Source: Elusimicrobiota bacterium (GTDB lineage: Bacteria; Elusimicrobiota; Elusimicrobia; Elusimicrobiales; Elusimicrobiaceae). From it: a stretch of 64,000 bases of DNA. The stretch spans positions 248,001 through 312,000 of the forward strand of contig WRFH01000001.1 in assembly GCA_009778915.1 (NCBI GenBank), read 5' to 3'. Below the pieces are notes generated by a model. The model ran no database searches, was not told the DNA's origin, and saw only the letters and a program-made list of their open reading frames with translations. This document shows positions 43,225-52,765 of this stretch, one piece after another; within the stretch, counting starts at the first letter, position 1, and each line of letters begins with the position of its first letter. Both the position numbers and the translations under genes were made by a program.

Positions 43225-43427
43225 CCCTCTCCCTGTCAGGGAGAGGGCGGGGTGAGGGTTTTGGAACACATCATTTACGCAACAATATTGATGTGTCGTT
43301 AATCAACTTAGGGTTTTCATCTTATCGGCCCCGGAAAGGCGGGGCCTTGGATAGATTTTACGGCAACAGCCCATATTTGTGTTCAAAAACCCTCACCTGT
43401 GTCCTCTCCCTTTCAGGGAGAGGACAC
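43225..43427. repeat. Inverted-arm intergenic repeat, each arm a hairpin
   Basis: Left arm 43225-43266 contains CCCTCTCCCTG-TC-AGGGAGAGGG then GGTGAGGGTTTTGGAAC. Right arm 43381-43427 is its reverse complement with a few changes. Each arm is itself a stem-loop. The 114-bp centre is unrecognised. Looks like a MITE or REP-type unit. Confidence 0.65.
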
Positions 43428-43451
43428 AATTCTGAGGACGGAGTCTTATTG

Positions 43452-44813
43452 ATGCAGACAGATTTGGAAAATCATACTTCAATTAAAGAACTTTGGCAGA
43501 TATCTTATCCGCTGATTGTGACTAACGCGTGCATTTTCTTTATGCACCTGGCTGACAGGGTTTTCCTTTCCTGGCACTCGCCGGCGGCGCTGGCGGCCAG
43601 CGTGCCGGGCGGTTCTTTATCGTTTACTTTTGTTTCTTTATTTATGGGCCTTGCAATGTACACAGGCGTTTTTGTGGCGCAGTACCACGGCCAGAATAAA
43701 AAAGCCAGCATCTCAATTTCTCTGTGGCAGGGAATAATAGTTTCCGTGATTTCCGGCGTAATTATGGCGCTTTGCACGCCGGCGGGTTTATGGCTGATAG
43801 ATTTATTTAAACACGCGCCCGAAGTGGTTGTGCTGGAAAAACAGTATTTCGGCATTATGAATTACGGCGGCGGATTTATTATTTTAAACAGCGCGCTGGC
43901 GGCGTTTTTTATAGGCCGCGGCAAAACGCGCGTGCCTATGTTTATCAGCGTTTTCGGCAATCTGATTAATATAGTACTTGCGTATATTCTGATTTTCGGC
44001 GGTCTCGGTCTGCCGGGTTACGGCATAAAAGGCGCGGCGTGGGCGGTAATAATCAGCAATATTATTATGATTATTACTTATATTTCTTTTATTTTTACCG
44101 CGCAGAACAGAAAGAAATACCGCGTGCTGCGGCTGGCCGGTTTTTATAAGCCGGCGTTTTTCAAACTGCTGCGCTTCGGCGTGCCGAACGGTTTTAGTTT
44201 TTTTATGGACATATTATCTTTCAGCATGTTCACTTTTATGATGGGGCATTTAGACATGCTGTCGCTCAGCGCAAGCAATATTGTGCTTACTATGCAGATG
44301 ATGTCTTTTATGCCCGTGATGGGCCTTAGTATAGGCGTGCAGATTTTGACTGGCCGCTACGTCGGCATGAAAAGGCGTGAGCAGGTTTACGGCGTCGTCA
44401 AAAACGCCTGCAAACTGGGTTTTTCATACGCCGGCGCGCTGGCGTTAATGTTTTGTGTGATACCCGGGTTTTTTATCGGTTTATTTTTGCAGCCCGGCGA
44501 ACAGTTCGCCGGCGAAATTACGCGGATTGCCATGCCGCTTATGAAAATAGTCGCGCTCTTTATACTAGGGGACTGCACTTATTTAATGTTCGGGGAAGCG
44601 ATACGCGGCGCGGGGGACACCAAAGCCCACATGCTGATAATATCCAGCGCGTGGCTTGCTGTTATACCTGCCACATATTATATAGTTTATATTCTTCAAA
44701 AAGATATAATTACCATCTGGCTCTGGTTTACGCTCTATTCGTTCCTGACGGCGGCGCTTATGGCCGGCCGTTTCCTGCAGGGCCGGTGGAAGAAGATAGA
44801 TATTACGGCTTAA
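43452..44813 (+). CDS. MATE-family multidrug/metabolite efflux transporter
   Basis: A twelve-segment inner-membrane antiporter (Na+ or H+ driven) of about 453 residues. The start at 43452 is chosen because GGACGGAG precedes it and the upstream in-frame codons come from the repeat element. Signatures include IKELWQISYPLIVTNACIFF, a repeat-internal GLPGYGIKGAAWAVIISNI and FRxGVPNG-like LRFGVPNGFSFFMDI. Substrate unknown. Convergent with the pilin gene. Confidence 0.92.
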   Translation: MQTDLENHTSIKELWQISYPLIVTNACIFFMHLADRVFLSWHSPAALAASVPGGSLSFTFVSLFMGLAMYTGVFVAQYHGQNKKASISISLWQGIIVSVISGVIMALCTPAGLWLIDLFKHAPEVVVLEKQYFGIMNYGGGFIILNSALAAFFIGRGKTRVPMFISVFGNLINIVLAYILIFGGLGLPGYGIKGAAWAVIISNIIMIITYISFIFTAQNRKKYRVLRLAGFYKPAFFKLLRFGVPNGFSFFMDILSFSMFTFMMGHLDMLSLSASNIVLTMQMMSFMPVMGLSIGVQILTGRYVGMKRREQVYGVVKNACKLGFSYAGALALMFCVIPGFFIGLFLQPGEQFAGEITRIAMPLMKIVALFILGDCTYLMFGEAIRGAGDTKAHMLIISSAWLAVIPATYYIVYILQKDIITIWLWFTLYSFLTAALMAGRFLQGRWKKIDITA

Positions 44814-44818
44814 AGCCG

Positions 44819-45307
44819 CTAAAAACGATAGTAATCCGCCCAAGCATCCGTATCCGGAACGCCGCCTATCGCTATGCAGATTTGTCTTGAAAAATCATTA
44901 TTGCGCGCTACGCGTACCACGCACCATCGCCTGTCCGCCAGCCACGACCAGTTGCTGTTATGGTGCATACAAAATTCAAAACGCGGCATATTCGGATTAC
45001 CGGAGTTGGCGTCACAAGAATTGACTCCGCAGGCAAACGTATAATCATTGGGCTTAACAGGGGTATCAAATGCTCCTATAAGGTCTGCGGGCACGGTTAT
45101 ATCCAGTTCTCCTAAGTCGGAGGTGTAAGTATCGTTTGCAAGATAATATCTTTCCTCCGCCTGTATTAAGGCTTTTAACATAATTACGGCTTGCGAGGTC
45201 TTGGACCTGATTACGGCTTTATTATATTGCGGCACGGCGACGGCCGCGAGTATGCCTATGATAAGAACCACTACCAATAATTCTATAAGAGTAAACCCTT
45301 GTTTCAT
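44819..45307 (-). CDS. Type IV pilin/pseudopilin (PilE-like)
   Basis: A 162-residue prepilin. The class III signal MKQG^FTLIELL is cleaved after Gly by prepilin peptidase, and the hydrophobic helix VVVLIIGILAAVAVPQYNKA drives filament assembly. The C-terminal domain has four or more Cys for disulfides (CGVNSCDANSG, FCMHH, WCVVR, QICIAIGG). A single gene with no assembly genes nearby; scattered pilin genes of this form are a hallmark I associate with Elusimicrobium. Glycosylation by the ligase-like proteins upstream is conceivable but unproven. Confidence 0.93.
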   Translation of the reverse strand: MKQGFTLIELLVVVLIIGILAAVAVPQYNKAVIRSKTSQAVIMLKALIQAEERYYLANDTYTSDLGELDITVPADLIGAFDTPVKPNDYTFACGVNSCDANSGNPNMPRFEFCMHHNSNWSWLADRRWCVVRVARNNDFSRQICIAIGGVPDTDAWADYYRF

Positions 45308-45442
45308 AAAAATAACTCCTTTTTTAAAATATATAAAATCCGCTCTACGCAGACAATACGATAGACAAAGTATTATTTTTTAATCTTAAATAATTAGCCA
45401 GGACAAAAGGAGGGGCAATTTGTTTCATATGAGAAAGGCAAG

Positions 45443-45471
45443 TTGACAAGATTTTAATAGTCTTGTATTCT
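45443..45471 (+). promoter_or_regulatory. trxA promoter with internal operator-like dyad
   Basis: TTGACA (45443-45448) and TATTCT (45466-45471) with 17-bp spacing; a closer match, TATAAT, lies at 45473. ACAAGA-N9-TCTTGT (45446-45466) fills the spacer exactly, with the same 9-bp gap as CIRCE elements though a different sequence. Confidence 0.45.
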
Positions 45472-45489
45472 ATATAATAAGGGGGACAT

Positions 45490-45810
45490 ATGAGCGAAAT
45501 TAATCTGACTGATGAAAATTTTGAAACCGAAGTTATAAATTATAAAGGCGTGGCGATGGTGGATTTCTGGGCGTCGTGGTGCGGCCCGTGCAAAATGTTT
45601 GCGCCGACGGTGGCGGAAATCGCGCAGGAATACGCCGGCAAGGCAAAAGTCTGCAAACTTAATACGGACGAAGGCATGCAGACAAGTTCCGCGTTCCGCA
45701 TTTCTTCTATTCCGACGGTGCTGTTTTTCAAAAACGGCAAGCCGGTGGCGCAGATGGTCGGCGCGCACAGCAAGGCCGACGTTAAAAAACAGCTTGACGC
45801 GATTTTATAA
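45490..45810 (+). CDS. trxA: Thioredoxin
   Basis: A 106-residue disulfide reductase. Active site WASWCGPCKM (Cys31 and Cys34), the cis-Pro in SSIPTVLFF, and the usual length with no signal peptide, so cytoplasmic. Own promoter with a dyad in the spacer, Shine-Dalgarno GGGGG, and a terminator after the stop, so monocistronic. Confidence 0.96.
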   Translation: MSEINLTDENFETEVINYKGVAMVDFWASWCGPCKMFAPTVAEIAQEYAGKAKVCKLNTDEGMQTSSAFRISSIPTVLFFKNGKPVAQMVGAHSKADVKKQLDAIL

Positions 45811-45834
45811 TCCTGCTACTATATATATGTAAGT

Positions 45835-45867
45835 TATTTTGCCGGTCTTTAAAAGGCCGGCAAAATA
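45835..45867. terminator. Hairpin terminator after trxA
   Basis: TATTTTGCCGG pairs with CCGGCAAAATA around a short A/T loop, with T-rich and A-rich flanks. polA starts about 45 bp later. Confidence 0.75.
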
Positions 45868-45910
45868 TAAACCAAAAAAGTCTTACCCGTAACACAATCC
45901 AAAAAATTTT

Positions 45911-48490
45911 ATGCATGGCGATAAAAAAACCATCTATATAATAGACGCGCATAATTTCCTGCACAGAAACTATCACGCTTTGCCGAAACTGACAACTTCC
46001 GAGGGGCTGGAGGTGGGCGCGCTGTATGGTTTTGTCCGCTGGCTGGCCAAACTGTCGGAGGAAAAACAGCCGGAATATGTCGCAGTCTGTTTTGACAGCG
46101 CCGGCGGCAGCGCCAAACGCAAAGAGATGTTTCACGATTATAAAGCTCACCGTAAGCCTGTGGAAGACGCGCTTGTGGCGCAGCTTAAACTGGCGCGGGA
46201 AATTGTCGCCAAACTAGGTTTCAAAGTTTTTGCTTTGCAGGGCATTGAGGCGGACGATATTATAGGTTTTATAGCCAAACGCGCGCAGGCCGAGAATGCG
46301 GACAGCATTATAGCAACGTCTGACAAAGACTCTTTGCAGCTGCTTAACGAGTATGTCAAACTGTGGCCGTCCGGCAAAGAAGACTTAAAGGGGCCGGAAT
46401 ACGTGAAAGAAAAATTTGGCGTCGAACAAAAATATCTGGTTGATTATCTGGCGATAACCGGCGACAGTTCAGACAATGTGCCTGGCGTGGCCGGCATGGG
46501 GCCGAAGACGGCGGCGGAGCTTATCAATACTTTCGGCCACCTGGAAAATATTTTGGAAGCCGCAAAACGCGGTGATGAAAAAATTAAACCTACAACCGCA
46601 AAAAAAATCATCGCCGGCGAAAACGACGCTAAAATGTCCAAAGAACTTATCATGCTAAACCTTGACCTGCCGCTTGAATTTAAACTTGAAGACGCGCGCG
46701 TCACGCCGCCGGACGCTAAAGAACTTGCCGCGCTGTTTGCCAAATATGAATTTAAAAACATGTTGCATGCCTTCGGCGTTAACGCTCCGTCGGCGCGCCA
46801 TCATGAAGAAACCAGCATGTTTACCGCCGCGCCGCAGGGCGCGGAACTGGCGGAAGTAAAGTCCAAAATCAAAGACAGTTTTTTTATTATGGCGGATGAA
46901 AATTTTGTTCTTCTGGGCGCGGACGACAAAACTTTTTTTATCAAAGAATTTGATTCTCTGACGGAAGAAGAAAATAAAACCGTCAAAGCGTTGTGCGCGG
47001 ACAAACGGATTTTGAAAATCAGTTACGACGTAAAATTTACTTTCCGCGCGCTGGGTTTATGGCCGGAAGAATTTATAAACTGTTTTGACCTGCGGCTTGC
47101 CGCTTATATGTTAAACCCCGGCGCGGACCTGGGTTTTACGGCGCTTGCCGCGCAGTTTTTAAATATTAAGACAGAGACTGGCAGCGAGGGGGAATTTTTA
47201 ATAACCCAAAACAGTCTTGCCCACCATCTGAAAGAAACTCTTGAGACGGAACTTAAATCAAAAGACCAGTTTAAAGTTTATAACGAAATGGAAATCCCGC
47301 TTGTTTCCGTTTTGCTTTTTATGGAAATGACAGGCGTACTGGTGGACGCGCCGTGGCTGAAAACTTTTTCAAAAACTCTGGAAAGCGAAATTGCGGTTTT
47401 GCAGTCTGAAATCGACAAACTGGCAGGTTATGAGATTAATGTAAATTCGCCGAAACAGCTGGGCACGCTTTTGTTTGAGCATTTAAAATTGCCGTCGCTT
47501 AAAAAGACCAAAACGGGTTTTTCGACGGACGAGGAAAGCCTGCAGTCGCTCAAAAACCTGCACCCCGTCGTCCCAAAAATTCTGGAATACCGCGCGAACA
47601 CGAAAATTAAATCAACCTATGTAGATAATCTGATAGCGCTGGCCGACGACGAATCCCGCGTGCACACTTACCTTGACCAGACTGGTACCGTTACGGGCCG
47701 TCTTTCCAGTTCCAGCCCGAATCTCCAAAATATTCCCATCCGCACGCCGAAGGGCCGCATGCTGCGCCGCGCTTTTATAGCGGATTCGGGGAACGTTATT
47801 TTAAGCGCGGACTATTCGCAGATTGACCTCCGCATTTTGGCGCACGAAGCGCAGGACGAGGCGTTAATCCACGCCTTCAAAGAAGGCGGCGATATACACA
47901 CTAAGACGGCGGCGGAAGTTTTCCACGTTATGCGGGAAATGGTGTCTGATGAAATGCGTTCGTCGGCCAAAGCCATTAATTTCGGCATAATTTACGGCCA
48001 GGGGCCTATGGGTTTGTCGCAGGCTTTGGGCATTTCAATGAGAGAGGCCAAAGAATATATCGACGGTTATTTTGCCGTCTATAAAGGGCTGCGGGAATGG
48101 ATTGACAAAAATATTATTCTTGCCCGCGAACGCGGTTACGTTAAGACGCTGATGGGCCATATCAGATATCTGCCGGAATTTACTATGGGCAGCGCGCAAA
48201 TGTCCTCTTTCGCGCAACGGGCCGCCATTAATACGATAGTGCAAGGCGGCAGCGCGGATATTATTAAGGCCGCGATGAATGATATTTACAAACATTATTA
48301 CGGCACGCCGGTTAAACTTTTGCTACAAATTCACGACGAGCTTATTTTTGAAATGCCAAAGCATATGCTTGAAAAAGAAGCCCTTGTCATAAAACATAAA
48401 ATGGAAAACGCCGCGCTGTTAAGAGTGCCGCTGATAGCGGAGGCCAAGGCCGGCATTAATTTGTATGAACTTGAAAAGCTAAAATTATGA
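45911..48490 (+). CDS. polA: DNA polymerase I, proofreading site degenerate
   Basis: Gap-filling and Okazaki-fragment polymerase, 859 residues. Residues 1-290 are the 5'-3' exonuclease (IYIIDAHNFLHRNYHALP, VCFDS, GIEADDIIG, TSDKDSLQL). Residues about 310-470 keep the exonuclease fold, but the D-x-E of motif I (aligned with MADENFVLL) and the Tyr-x3-Asp of motif III are missing, so 3'-5' proofreading is probably absent, as in Taq-like enzymes. The polymerase domain has ADYSQIDLRILAH, the O-helix RSSAKAINFGIIYGQGP and the QIHDEL catalytic motif. Overlaps coaE by 4 bp. Confidence 0.96.
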   Translation: MHGDKKTIYIIDAHNFLHRNYHALPKLTTSEGLEVGALYGFVRWLAKLSEEKQPEYVAVCFDSAGGSAKRKEMFHDYKAHRKPVEDALVAQLKLAREIVAKLGFKVFALQGIEADDIIGFIAKRAQAENADSIIATSDKDSLQLLNEYVKLWPSGKEDLKGPEYVKEKFGVEQKYLVDYLAITGDSSDNVPGVAGMGPKTAAELINTFGHLENILEAAKRGDEKIKPTTAKKIIAGENDAKMSKELIMLNLDLPLEFKLEDARVTPPDAKELAALFAKYEFKNMLHAFGVNAPSARHHEETSMFTAAPQGAELAEVKSKIKDSFFIMADENFVLLGADDKTFFIKEFDSLTEEENKTVKALCADKRILKISYDVKFTFRALGLWPEEFINCFDLRLAAYMLNPGADLGFTALAAQFLNIKTETGSEGEFLITQNSLAHHLKETLETELKSKDQFKVYNEMEIPLVSVLLFMEMTGVLVDAPWLKTFSKTLESEIAVLQSEIDKLAGYEINVNSPKQLGTLLFEHLKLPSLKKTKTGFSTDEESLQSLKNLHPVVPKILEYRANTKIKSTYVDNLIALADDESRVHTYLDQTGTVTGRLSSSSPNLQNIPIRTPKGRMLRRAFIADSGNVILSADYSQIDLRILAHEAQDEALIHAFKEGGDIHTKTAAEVFHVMREMVSDEMRSSAKAINFGIIYGQGPMGLSQALGISMREAKEYIDGYFAVYKGLREWIDKNIILARERGYVKTLMGHIRYLPEFTMGSAQMSSFAQRAAINTIVQGGSADIIKAAMNDIYKHYYGTPVKLLLQIHDELIFEMPKHMLEKEALVIKHKMENAALLRVPLIAEAKAGINLYELEKLKL

Positions 48491-49044
48491 AAAAAATTAT
48501 AGGTTTAACCGGCGGAATGCTGAGCGGCAAAACGGAAGTTTTGAAAATTTTCCGCAGACTGGGCGCCGGCGTTTTGAGCGCGGACGAAATTGTGGCCGCT
48601 CTTCTTCAAACCGCAGCCGTACAGAAAATTTTAATTAGAGAGTTCGGTGTCAGTGATAAAGAAAGTCTTAAAAAAATTCTGTGTAGTCCCGCGTCCAGAA
48701 AAAAACTCGAAAATATCCTTCACCCGCTTGTCCGCCGCGAAGGCGCAAAAATTATAAAATCAATGCGCGCGGGCGTTATAGTTTATGAGGTGCCGCTGCT
48801 TTTTGAAGCCGGCTGGGCTGAAGATTTTGATTTGACTTTGTGCATGATTTCCGACGGTGAAAACCGGGCCGCGCGGCTTAAAAAGCGCGGAATTGACAAT
48901 AAAGATTTTGAAGTAAGAAGCAAAGCGCAAATGCCGCCCGCCCAAAAAGCCGCGCTTGCGGATATAGTTGTAATCAATGGCGGCAGTCTTAAAGATTTGG
49001 AAGCAAAAATTAAGAAATTCTATAAATTCATAACGGAGAAATAA
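48487..49044 (+). CDS. coaE: Dephospho-CoA kinase
   Basis: Last step of CoA synthesis, phosphorylating dephospho-CoA. The 185-residue protein has the P-loop GLTGGMLSGKTEV, SADEIV and the VYEVPLLFEAG motif of the lid and CoA-binding region. Length is slightly short but complete. It overlaps polA and abuts rho, a polA-coaE-rho order seen in several phyla. Confidence 0.92.
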   Translation: MKKIIGLTGGMLSGKTEVLKIFRRLGAGVLSADEIVAALLQTAAVQKILIREFGVSDKESLKKILCSPASRKKLENILHPLVRREGAKIIKSMRAGVIVYEVPLLFEAGWAEDFDLTLCMISDGENRAARLKKRGIDNKDFEVRSKAQMPPAQKAALADIVVINGGSLKDLEAKIKKFYKFITEK

Positions 49045-50433
49045 ATGCAAGAAGAAACTAACGAAGTAAAAGAAACCAAAGAAAATAAAGAGCCTAAAAA
49101 ATATACGCGCCCGGCCTCCGCGCCTAACGGCCAGAACGGTGCTCCTGTGCAGCGTAATCCCAACGGTGGCAAAGTGCTGGACGCGCGCGATTTAAATAAA
49201 TTAAGCATAGCGGAGTTGACAAAGCTTGCCGTCAATTTAAACGTCGAGGAGATTTCCGGTCTGCGCAAGCAGGAATTAATAGGGAAAATTATCGCTGTGC
49301 AGGCTAAGCAGAACGGCTCAATTTACGGCGGAGGGGTTTTGGAAATTCTGCCTGACGGCTTTGGTTTTCTGCGCTCGGAAGAAAACAATTATCTTGCCGG
49401 GCCGGAGGATATTTATGTTTCCCCGTCTCAAATCAAGCGTTTCGGCCTGCGCAAAGGGGACAGCATCGAAGGTCTTATCCGCCCGCCGAAAGAAGGGGAA
49501 AGATTTTTTGCCATGCTGCAGGTTCAGAAAGTAAATGACTTGGAAGTAGAAAAAGTTTACAGCCGTTCTTTCTTCGACAACCTTACTCCGCTGCATCCTA
49601 ACAAAAGATTTACCCTTGAGCTTGATAAAAACGCGCTTACGCAGCGCATAATTGACCTGATGGCGCCCATAGGCCGCGGCCAGCGCGCGCTTATAGTCGC
49701 GCCGCCTAAGACGGGCAAAACCATGATGATGCAGGCCATAGCCAACTCAATTACCGAAAATTATAAAGACGTAAAACTTATGGTTTTGCTGATTGACGAA
49801 CGCCCGGAAGAAGTTACCGACATGAGCCGCACCGTCAAAGGCGAAGTTATCGCGTCTACTTTTGACGAAGCGCCGGACCGCCACGTGCAGGTGGCCGAAA
49901 TGGTTCTTGAACGCGCCAAGAGGCTCGTGGAGCAGGGCATTGATGTTGTGATTTTGCTTGACTCCATTACGCGCCTCGCGCGCGCTTATAATACGGTTAC
50001 GCCGTCGAGCGGACGCGTGCTTACCGGCGGTCTTGAAGCCACTTCACTGCAGCGCCCGAAGAAATTTTTAGGCGCCGCGAGAAATATGGAAGAAGGCGGT
50101 TCTCTGACGATAATCGCCACCGCGCTCATAGAAACCGGCAGCAGAATGGACGAGGTTATTTTTGAAGAGTTCAAAGGCACCGGCAACAGCGAAATTTGTC
50201 TTGACAGAAAACTGTCCGACCGCCGCCTGTTCCCGGCCATTGACCTCAACCGTTCGTCTACCAGAAAAGAGGATTTGCTTCTTACCGAAGACGAGCTTAA
50301 TAAAGTGTGGATTATCCGAAAAGTGCTTGCGCCGCTGACCAGTGTCGACGCTATGACGCTGTTGAGAGACAAAATTGTTGCCAGTAAATCCAACAAGGAT
50401 TTCCTGAAACAAATGGAAGTTTCCAGTTTGTAA
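49045..50433 (+). CDS. rho: Transcription termination factor Rho
   Basis: Hexameric RNA helicase that ends transcription. The 462-residue protein starts with an acidic/basic, low-complexity extension of about 50 residues (rich in Glu, Lys, Pro, Asn). Then come the Rho N domain ([18 protein letters not shown]), the cold-shock RNA-binding domain ([15 protein letters not shown]) and the RecA-like motor with Walker [11 protein letters not shown] and Walker [16 protein letters not shown]. The [15 protein letters not shown]-loop region and the C-terminal arm are complete. A strong terminator follows. Confidence 0.97.
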   Translation: MQEETNEVKETKENKEPKKYTRPASAPNGQNGAPVQRNPNGGKVLDARDLNKLSIAELTKLAVNLNVEEISGLRKQELIGKIIAVQAKQNGSIYGGGVLEILPDGFGFLRSEENNYLAGPEDIYVSPSQIKRFGLRKGDSIEGLIRPPKEGERFFAMLQVQKVNDLEVEKVYSRSFFDNLTPLHPNKRFTLELDKNALTQRIIDLMAPIGRGQRALIVAPPKTGKTMMMQAIANSITENYKDVKLMVLLIDERPEEVTDMSRTVKGEVIASTFDEAPDRHVQVAEMVLERAKRLVEQGIDVVILLDSITRLARAYNTVTPSSGRVLTGGLEATSLQRPKKFLGAARNMEEGGSLTIIATALIETGSRMDEVIFEEFKGTGNSEICLDRKLSDRRLFPAIDLNRSSTRKEDLLLTEDELNKVWIIRKVLAPLTSVDAMTLLRDKIVASKSNKDFLKQMEVSSL

Positions 50434-50454
50434 ATAGTTCCCGCAGTTCAAAAA

Positions 50455-50490
50455 AATATCCCGCGGCATACGGCCGCGGGATATTTTTTT
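50455..50490. terminator. Terminator of the polA-coaE-rho operon
   Basis: A 13-bp perfect stem (50455-50467 with 50473-50485), ATACG loop and T tract; A-rich on the other side, so it also serves the convergent kinase gene. Confidence 0.9.
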
Positions 50491-50502
50491 GTTTTAAAAT
50501 TT

Positions 50503-51447
50503 TTATATCTGTTTCAGCGGAATCTGGAACCAGAACGTCGCGCCTTGTCCTAAGCCGCTGCTTACGGCTTCTATCTCTCCGTTATGGGCGCGGATAATCT
50601 CCGACGATATCGCGAGGCCCAAACCCCAGCCCTGCTTTCTCTGTCTTTTTTCAAGGCTGTCGCTCTGGTGGAATTTTTCAAAAACTTTTTGCAGGTCGGA
50701 ATGTTTTATGCCGGGGCCGTTATCTTTAACAAAAGCTTTGACGTAAACACCTTCTATAAAATAACGTATCTCAACGCGCCCGCCCTGCGGCGCGAATTTT
50801 ATCGAATTACTGAGAAGGTTATTTAATACCTGCGAAATTCTGAACCTGTCCGCCCAGACCATAACAGGTTCCGGGTAATCGTAAAGCACGACGCTGATTC
50901 CGCGCTTTTGCGCGTTAATCTGCTGCAGCGCGTGAACGTCGCTGATAAGGCTGTTAAATTCAAACTCCTTAAAATCCATTTTAAATCTGCCGGCTTCAAT
51001 CATGCTGATGTCCATAAGGTCGCTCATCAGCAGGTTCATATTGTCTGTCGCTTTTAAAATATTATTGAGCGCGGTCTGGTCTCCCACTCCGCCGCCGGCG
51101 GCGTTTGTGTCCAGCATTAACACCGACGTCAAACCCTGTATAGAAGAAAGCGGCTGGCGCAAATCATGCGCGACGACGGACATAAATTTTGATTTTATTT
51201 CATTTAACCGGTTGAGTTCTTGGTTAGACAACGTCAATTTTTCAACCATATTTTCAAGCATGCCAACTTTTGCCGAAAGCTGCGTCTGCAGGCTGGCAAT
51301 CTGCTGCTGGTAATTGTGTTCCGCCTTCATTATAGTGCGGTTCATTTTCTGAAGGCCTATGCGGCGCATAAAAAGCGCGGTGAGCAGTATGGCAAAACCC
51401 ACTAGGACAAAAACGAGCACGACAACAGTTAACATTTCTTCAGACAT
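50503..51447 (-). CDS. Membrane histidine kinase without a recognisable sensor domain
   Basis: A 314-residue kinase. One N-terminal membrane segment (about 6-28), a short coiled coil (residues 30-85), HisKA with the phospho-accepting His in FMSVVAHDLRQPLSS, and the HATPase domain with NNLLSNSIKFAPQGG, DNGPGI and GWGLGLAIS. There is no periplasmic or PAS sensor domain, so input is probably through the membrane or partner proteins. No response regulator is adjacent. Last gene of the rsmI-tsaC-kinase run, 2 bp after tsaC. Confidence 0.92.
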   Translation of the reverse strand: MSEEMLTVVVLVFVLVGFAILLTALFMRRIGLQKMNRTIMKAEHNYQQQIASLQTQLSAKVGMLENMVEKLTLSNQELNRLNEIKSKFMSVVAHDLRQPLSSIQGLTSVLMLDTNAAGGGVGDQTALNNILKATDNMNLLMSDLMDISMIEAGRFKMDFKEFEFNSLISDVHALQQINAQKRGISVVLYDYPEPVMVWADRFRISQVLNNLLSNSIKFAPQGGRVEIRYFIEGVYVKAFVKDNGPGIKHSDLQKVFEKFHQSDSLEKRQRKQGWGLGLAISSEIIRAHNGEIEAVSSGLGQGATFWFQIPLKQI

Positions 51448-51449
51448 AG

Positions 51450-52076
51450 TTAAATAGTAACATTTTTTAAGATATTTAGAATTTCGGTTTCGCTTACGGC
51501 GCCGGCGCGGAAAATTTTAAACGGCTCCGGCTGCATCACGGTAGACGGCGTGCCGTGCGGCGTGCCGCCCAGAAAAATATAATCAACTACGCCGTCAAAC
51601 TGCGCCAGGATTTCTTCCTCGGTATTTGCCGGCGGGCGGCCGTGGATATTTGCGCTGCTTGTCGCGAAAACGCCGTTGTAAATTTTTAAAAGCCGAAGCG
51701 CAAAGTCATTATCCGGCACGCGGATGCCGACGGTGTCAAACCCGCGCGCCACGGTTTTGCCGGCTTCTGTCGGCGGAAGAACAAGCGTTATGCCGCCGGG
51801 CCAGAATTTTTGCGCGAGCGCGTCGGCGGCGGGAGAGAAGACAGCAAATTTTTTGGCGCTTTCCACGCCGTCCGCCAAATATTGCAGCGGCACGTTATGT
51901 GGTTTTTGTTTTATATTGCACATTTTTTCAACGGCCGCCGGGTTGTCCGCCGCGGCGGAGATGCCGTATACGGTTTCCGTCGGCAAAACGATTATCGCCC
52001 CGTTTTTCATTGCGGCGGCGGTTTGGTTAAAAATATCCGGCGTGACGGCGGATATTTTAAAAATTTCCGTTTTCAT
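51450..52076 (-). CDS. tsaC: L-threonylcarbamoyladenylate synthase
   Basis: Makes threonylcarbamoyl-AMP from threonine, bicarbonate and ATP for t6A37 of ANN-decoding tRNAs. The 208-residue YrdC-fold protein has IVLPTETVYGISAAADNP, the KQKPHNVPL substrate loop, FWPGGITLVLPP and TSSANIHGRPP. No C-terminal Sua5 domain, so TsaC-type. It overlaps the end of rsmI by 20 bp. Confidence 0.92.
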   Translation of the reverse strand: MKTEIFKISAVTPDIFNQTAAAMKNGAIIVLPTETVYGISAAADNPAAVEKMCNIKQKPHNVPLQYLADGVESAKKFAVFSPAADALAQKFWPGGITLVLPPTEAGKTVARGFDTVGIRVPDNDFALRLLKIYNGVFATSSANIHGRPPANTEEEILAQFDGVVDYIFLGGTPHGTPSTVMQPEPFKIFRAGAVSETEILNILKNVTI

Positions 52077-52755
52077 TATCTGGCTCCTGCACGGCGGGGC
52101 GGTTAATTATTATTACAAACTCGCCCAGTATTTTATTTCTCTTTTTTAAATTTTCTAAAGCAACACTTACCGGCGCGGCAAAACGCTCCTCAAAAACTTT
52201 TGTAAGTTCGCGGAAAATTATTACCGGCGTATCCGGCCCCAGCGCGGCGGAAATTATTTCCAAAAGTTTTATGACGCGGTAAGGGGACTCATAAATTACG
52301 ACGGGCTTTTCAAGCGCGTAAGCGGCCTCCAGCATTTTATTTATTTTGCCGGTTTTGCGCGGCAAGAACCCCAAAAATGTGAACGCGCCGCCAGTTATTC
52401 CGGCGGCGGACAGAGCGCAGGTCAGTGCGCTTGGGCCCGGCAGCGCGGTTACTTTTACTGCGGCGGCGTAACAGTCCCGCGCAAGTTTCCAGCCCGGGTC
52501 AGAAATGCACGGCGTGCCGCCGTCGCATACCAAAGCGCATGTTTTGGTTTTGCAAAGATTAAGGCAGTGCGCGGCGGAGCGCTCGTCATTTTCATTATAG
52601 CGGACTATGGGTTTGTCTATTAAAAAGTGAGTAAGCAGAGTTTTGGTGCGGCGCGTGTCTTCCGCCAGAACAATATCCGCGGTTTTTAAAATTTCAAGCG
52701 CGCGCAGCGTGATATCCTGCAAATTTCCTATAGGCGTCGGGACGATGTATAGCAT
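52057..52755 (-). CDS. rsmI: 16S rRNA 2'-O-methyltransferase RsmI
   Basis: Methylates the ribose of C1402 in 16S rRNA. About 232 residues from the ATG at 52755, where the family normally begins (LYIVPTPIGNLQDITLRA). An in-frame extension to 52884 is derived from the palindromic element and is not counted. The tetrapyrrole-methylase fold shows AEDTRRT, CDGGTPCISDPG and ALPGPSALTCALSAAG. The protein is somewhat short at the C-terminus compared with about 280 residues in E. coli. Confidence 0.92.
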   Translation of the reverse strand: MLYIVPTPIGNLQDITLRALEILKTADIVLAEDTRRTKTLLTHFLIDKPIVRYNENDERSAAHCLNLCKTKTCALVCDGGTPCISDPGWKLARDCYAAAVKVTALPGPSALTCALSAAGITGGAFTFLGFLPRKTGKINKMLEAAYALEKPVVIYESPYRVIKLLEIISAALGPDTPVIIFRELTKVFEERFAAPVSVALENLKKRNKILGEFVIIINRPAVQEPDNENGNF

Positions 52756-52765
52756 ACTGATATTA

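Larger units (their letters stand above)
43136..43451. other. 316-bp intergenic region after csp
   Basis: Contains the csp terminator and the inverted-arm repeat. The apparent reading frame from 43293 into the MATE gene runs through repeat DNA and I regard it as non-coding. Confidence 0.6.

Noticed and set aside
43293-43451. Extended N-terminus of the MATE transporter
   Set aside because: Encoded by repeat DNA; the family start and Shine-Dalgarno are at 43452.
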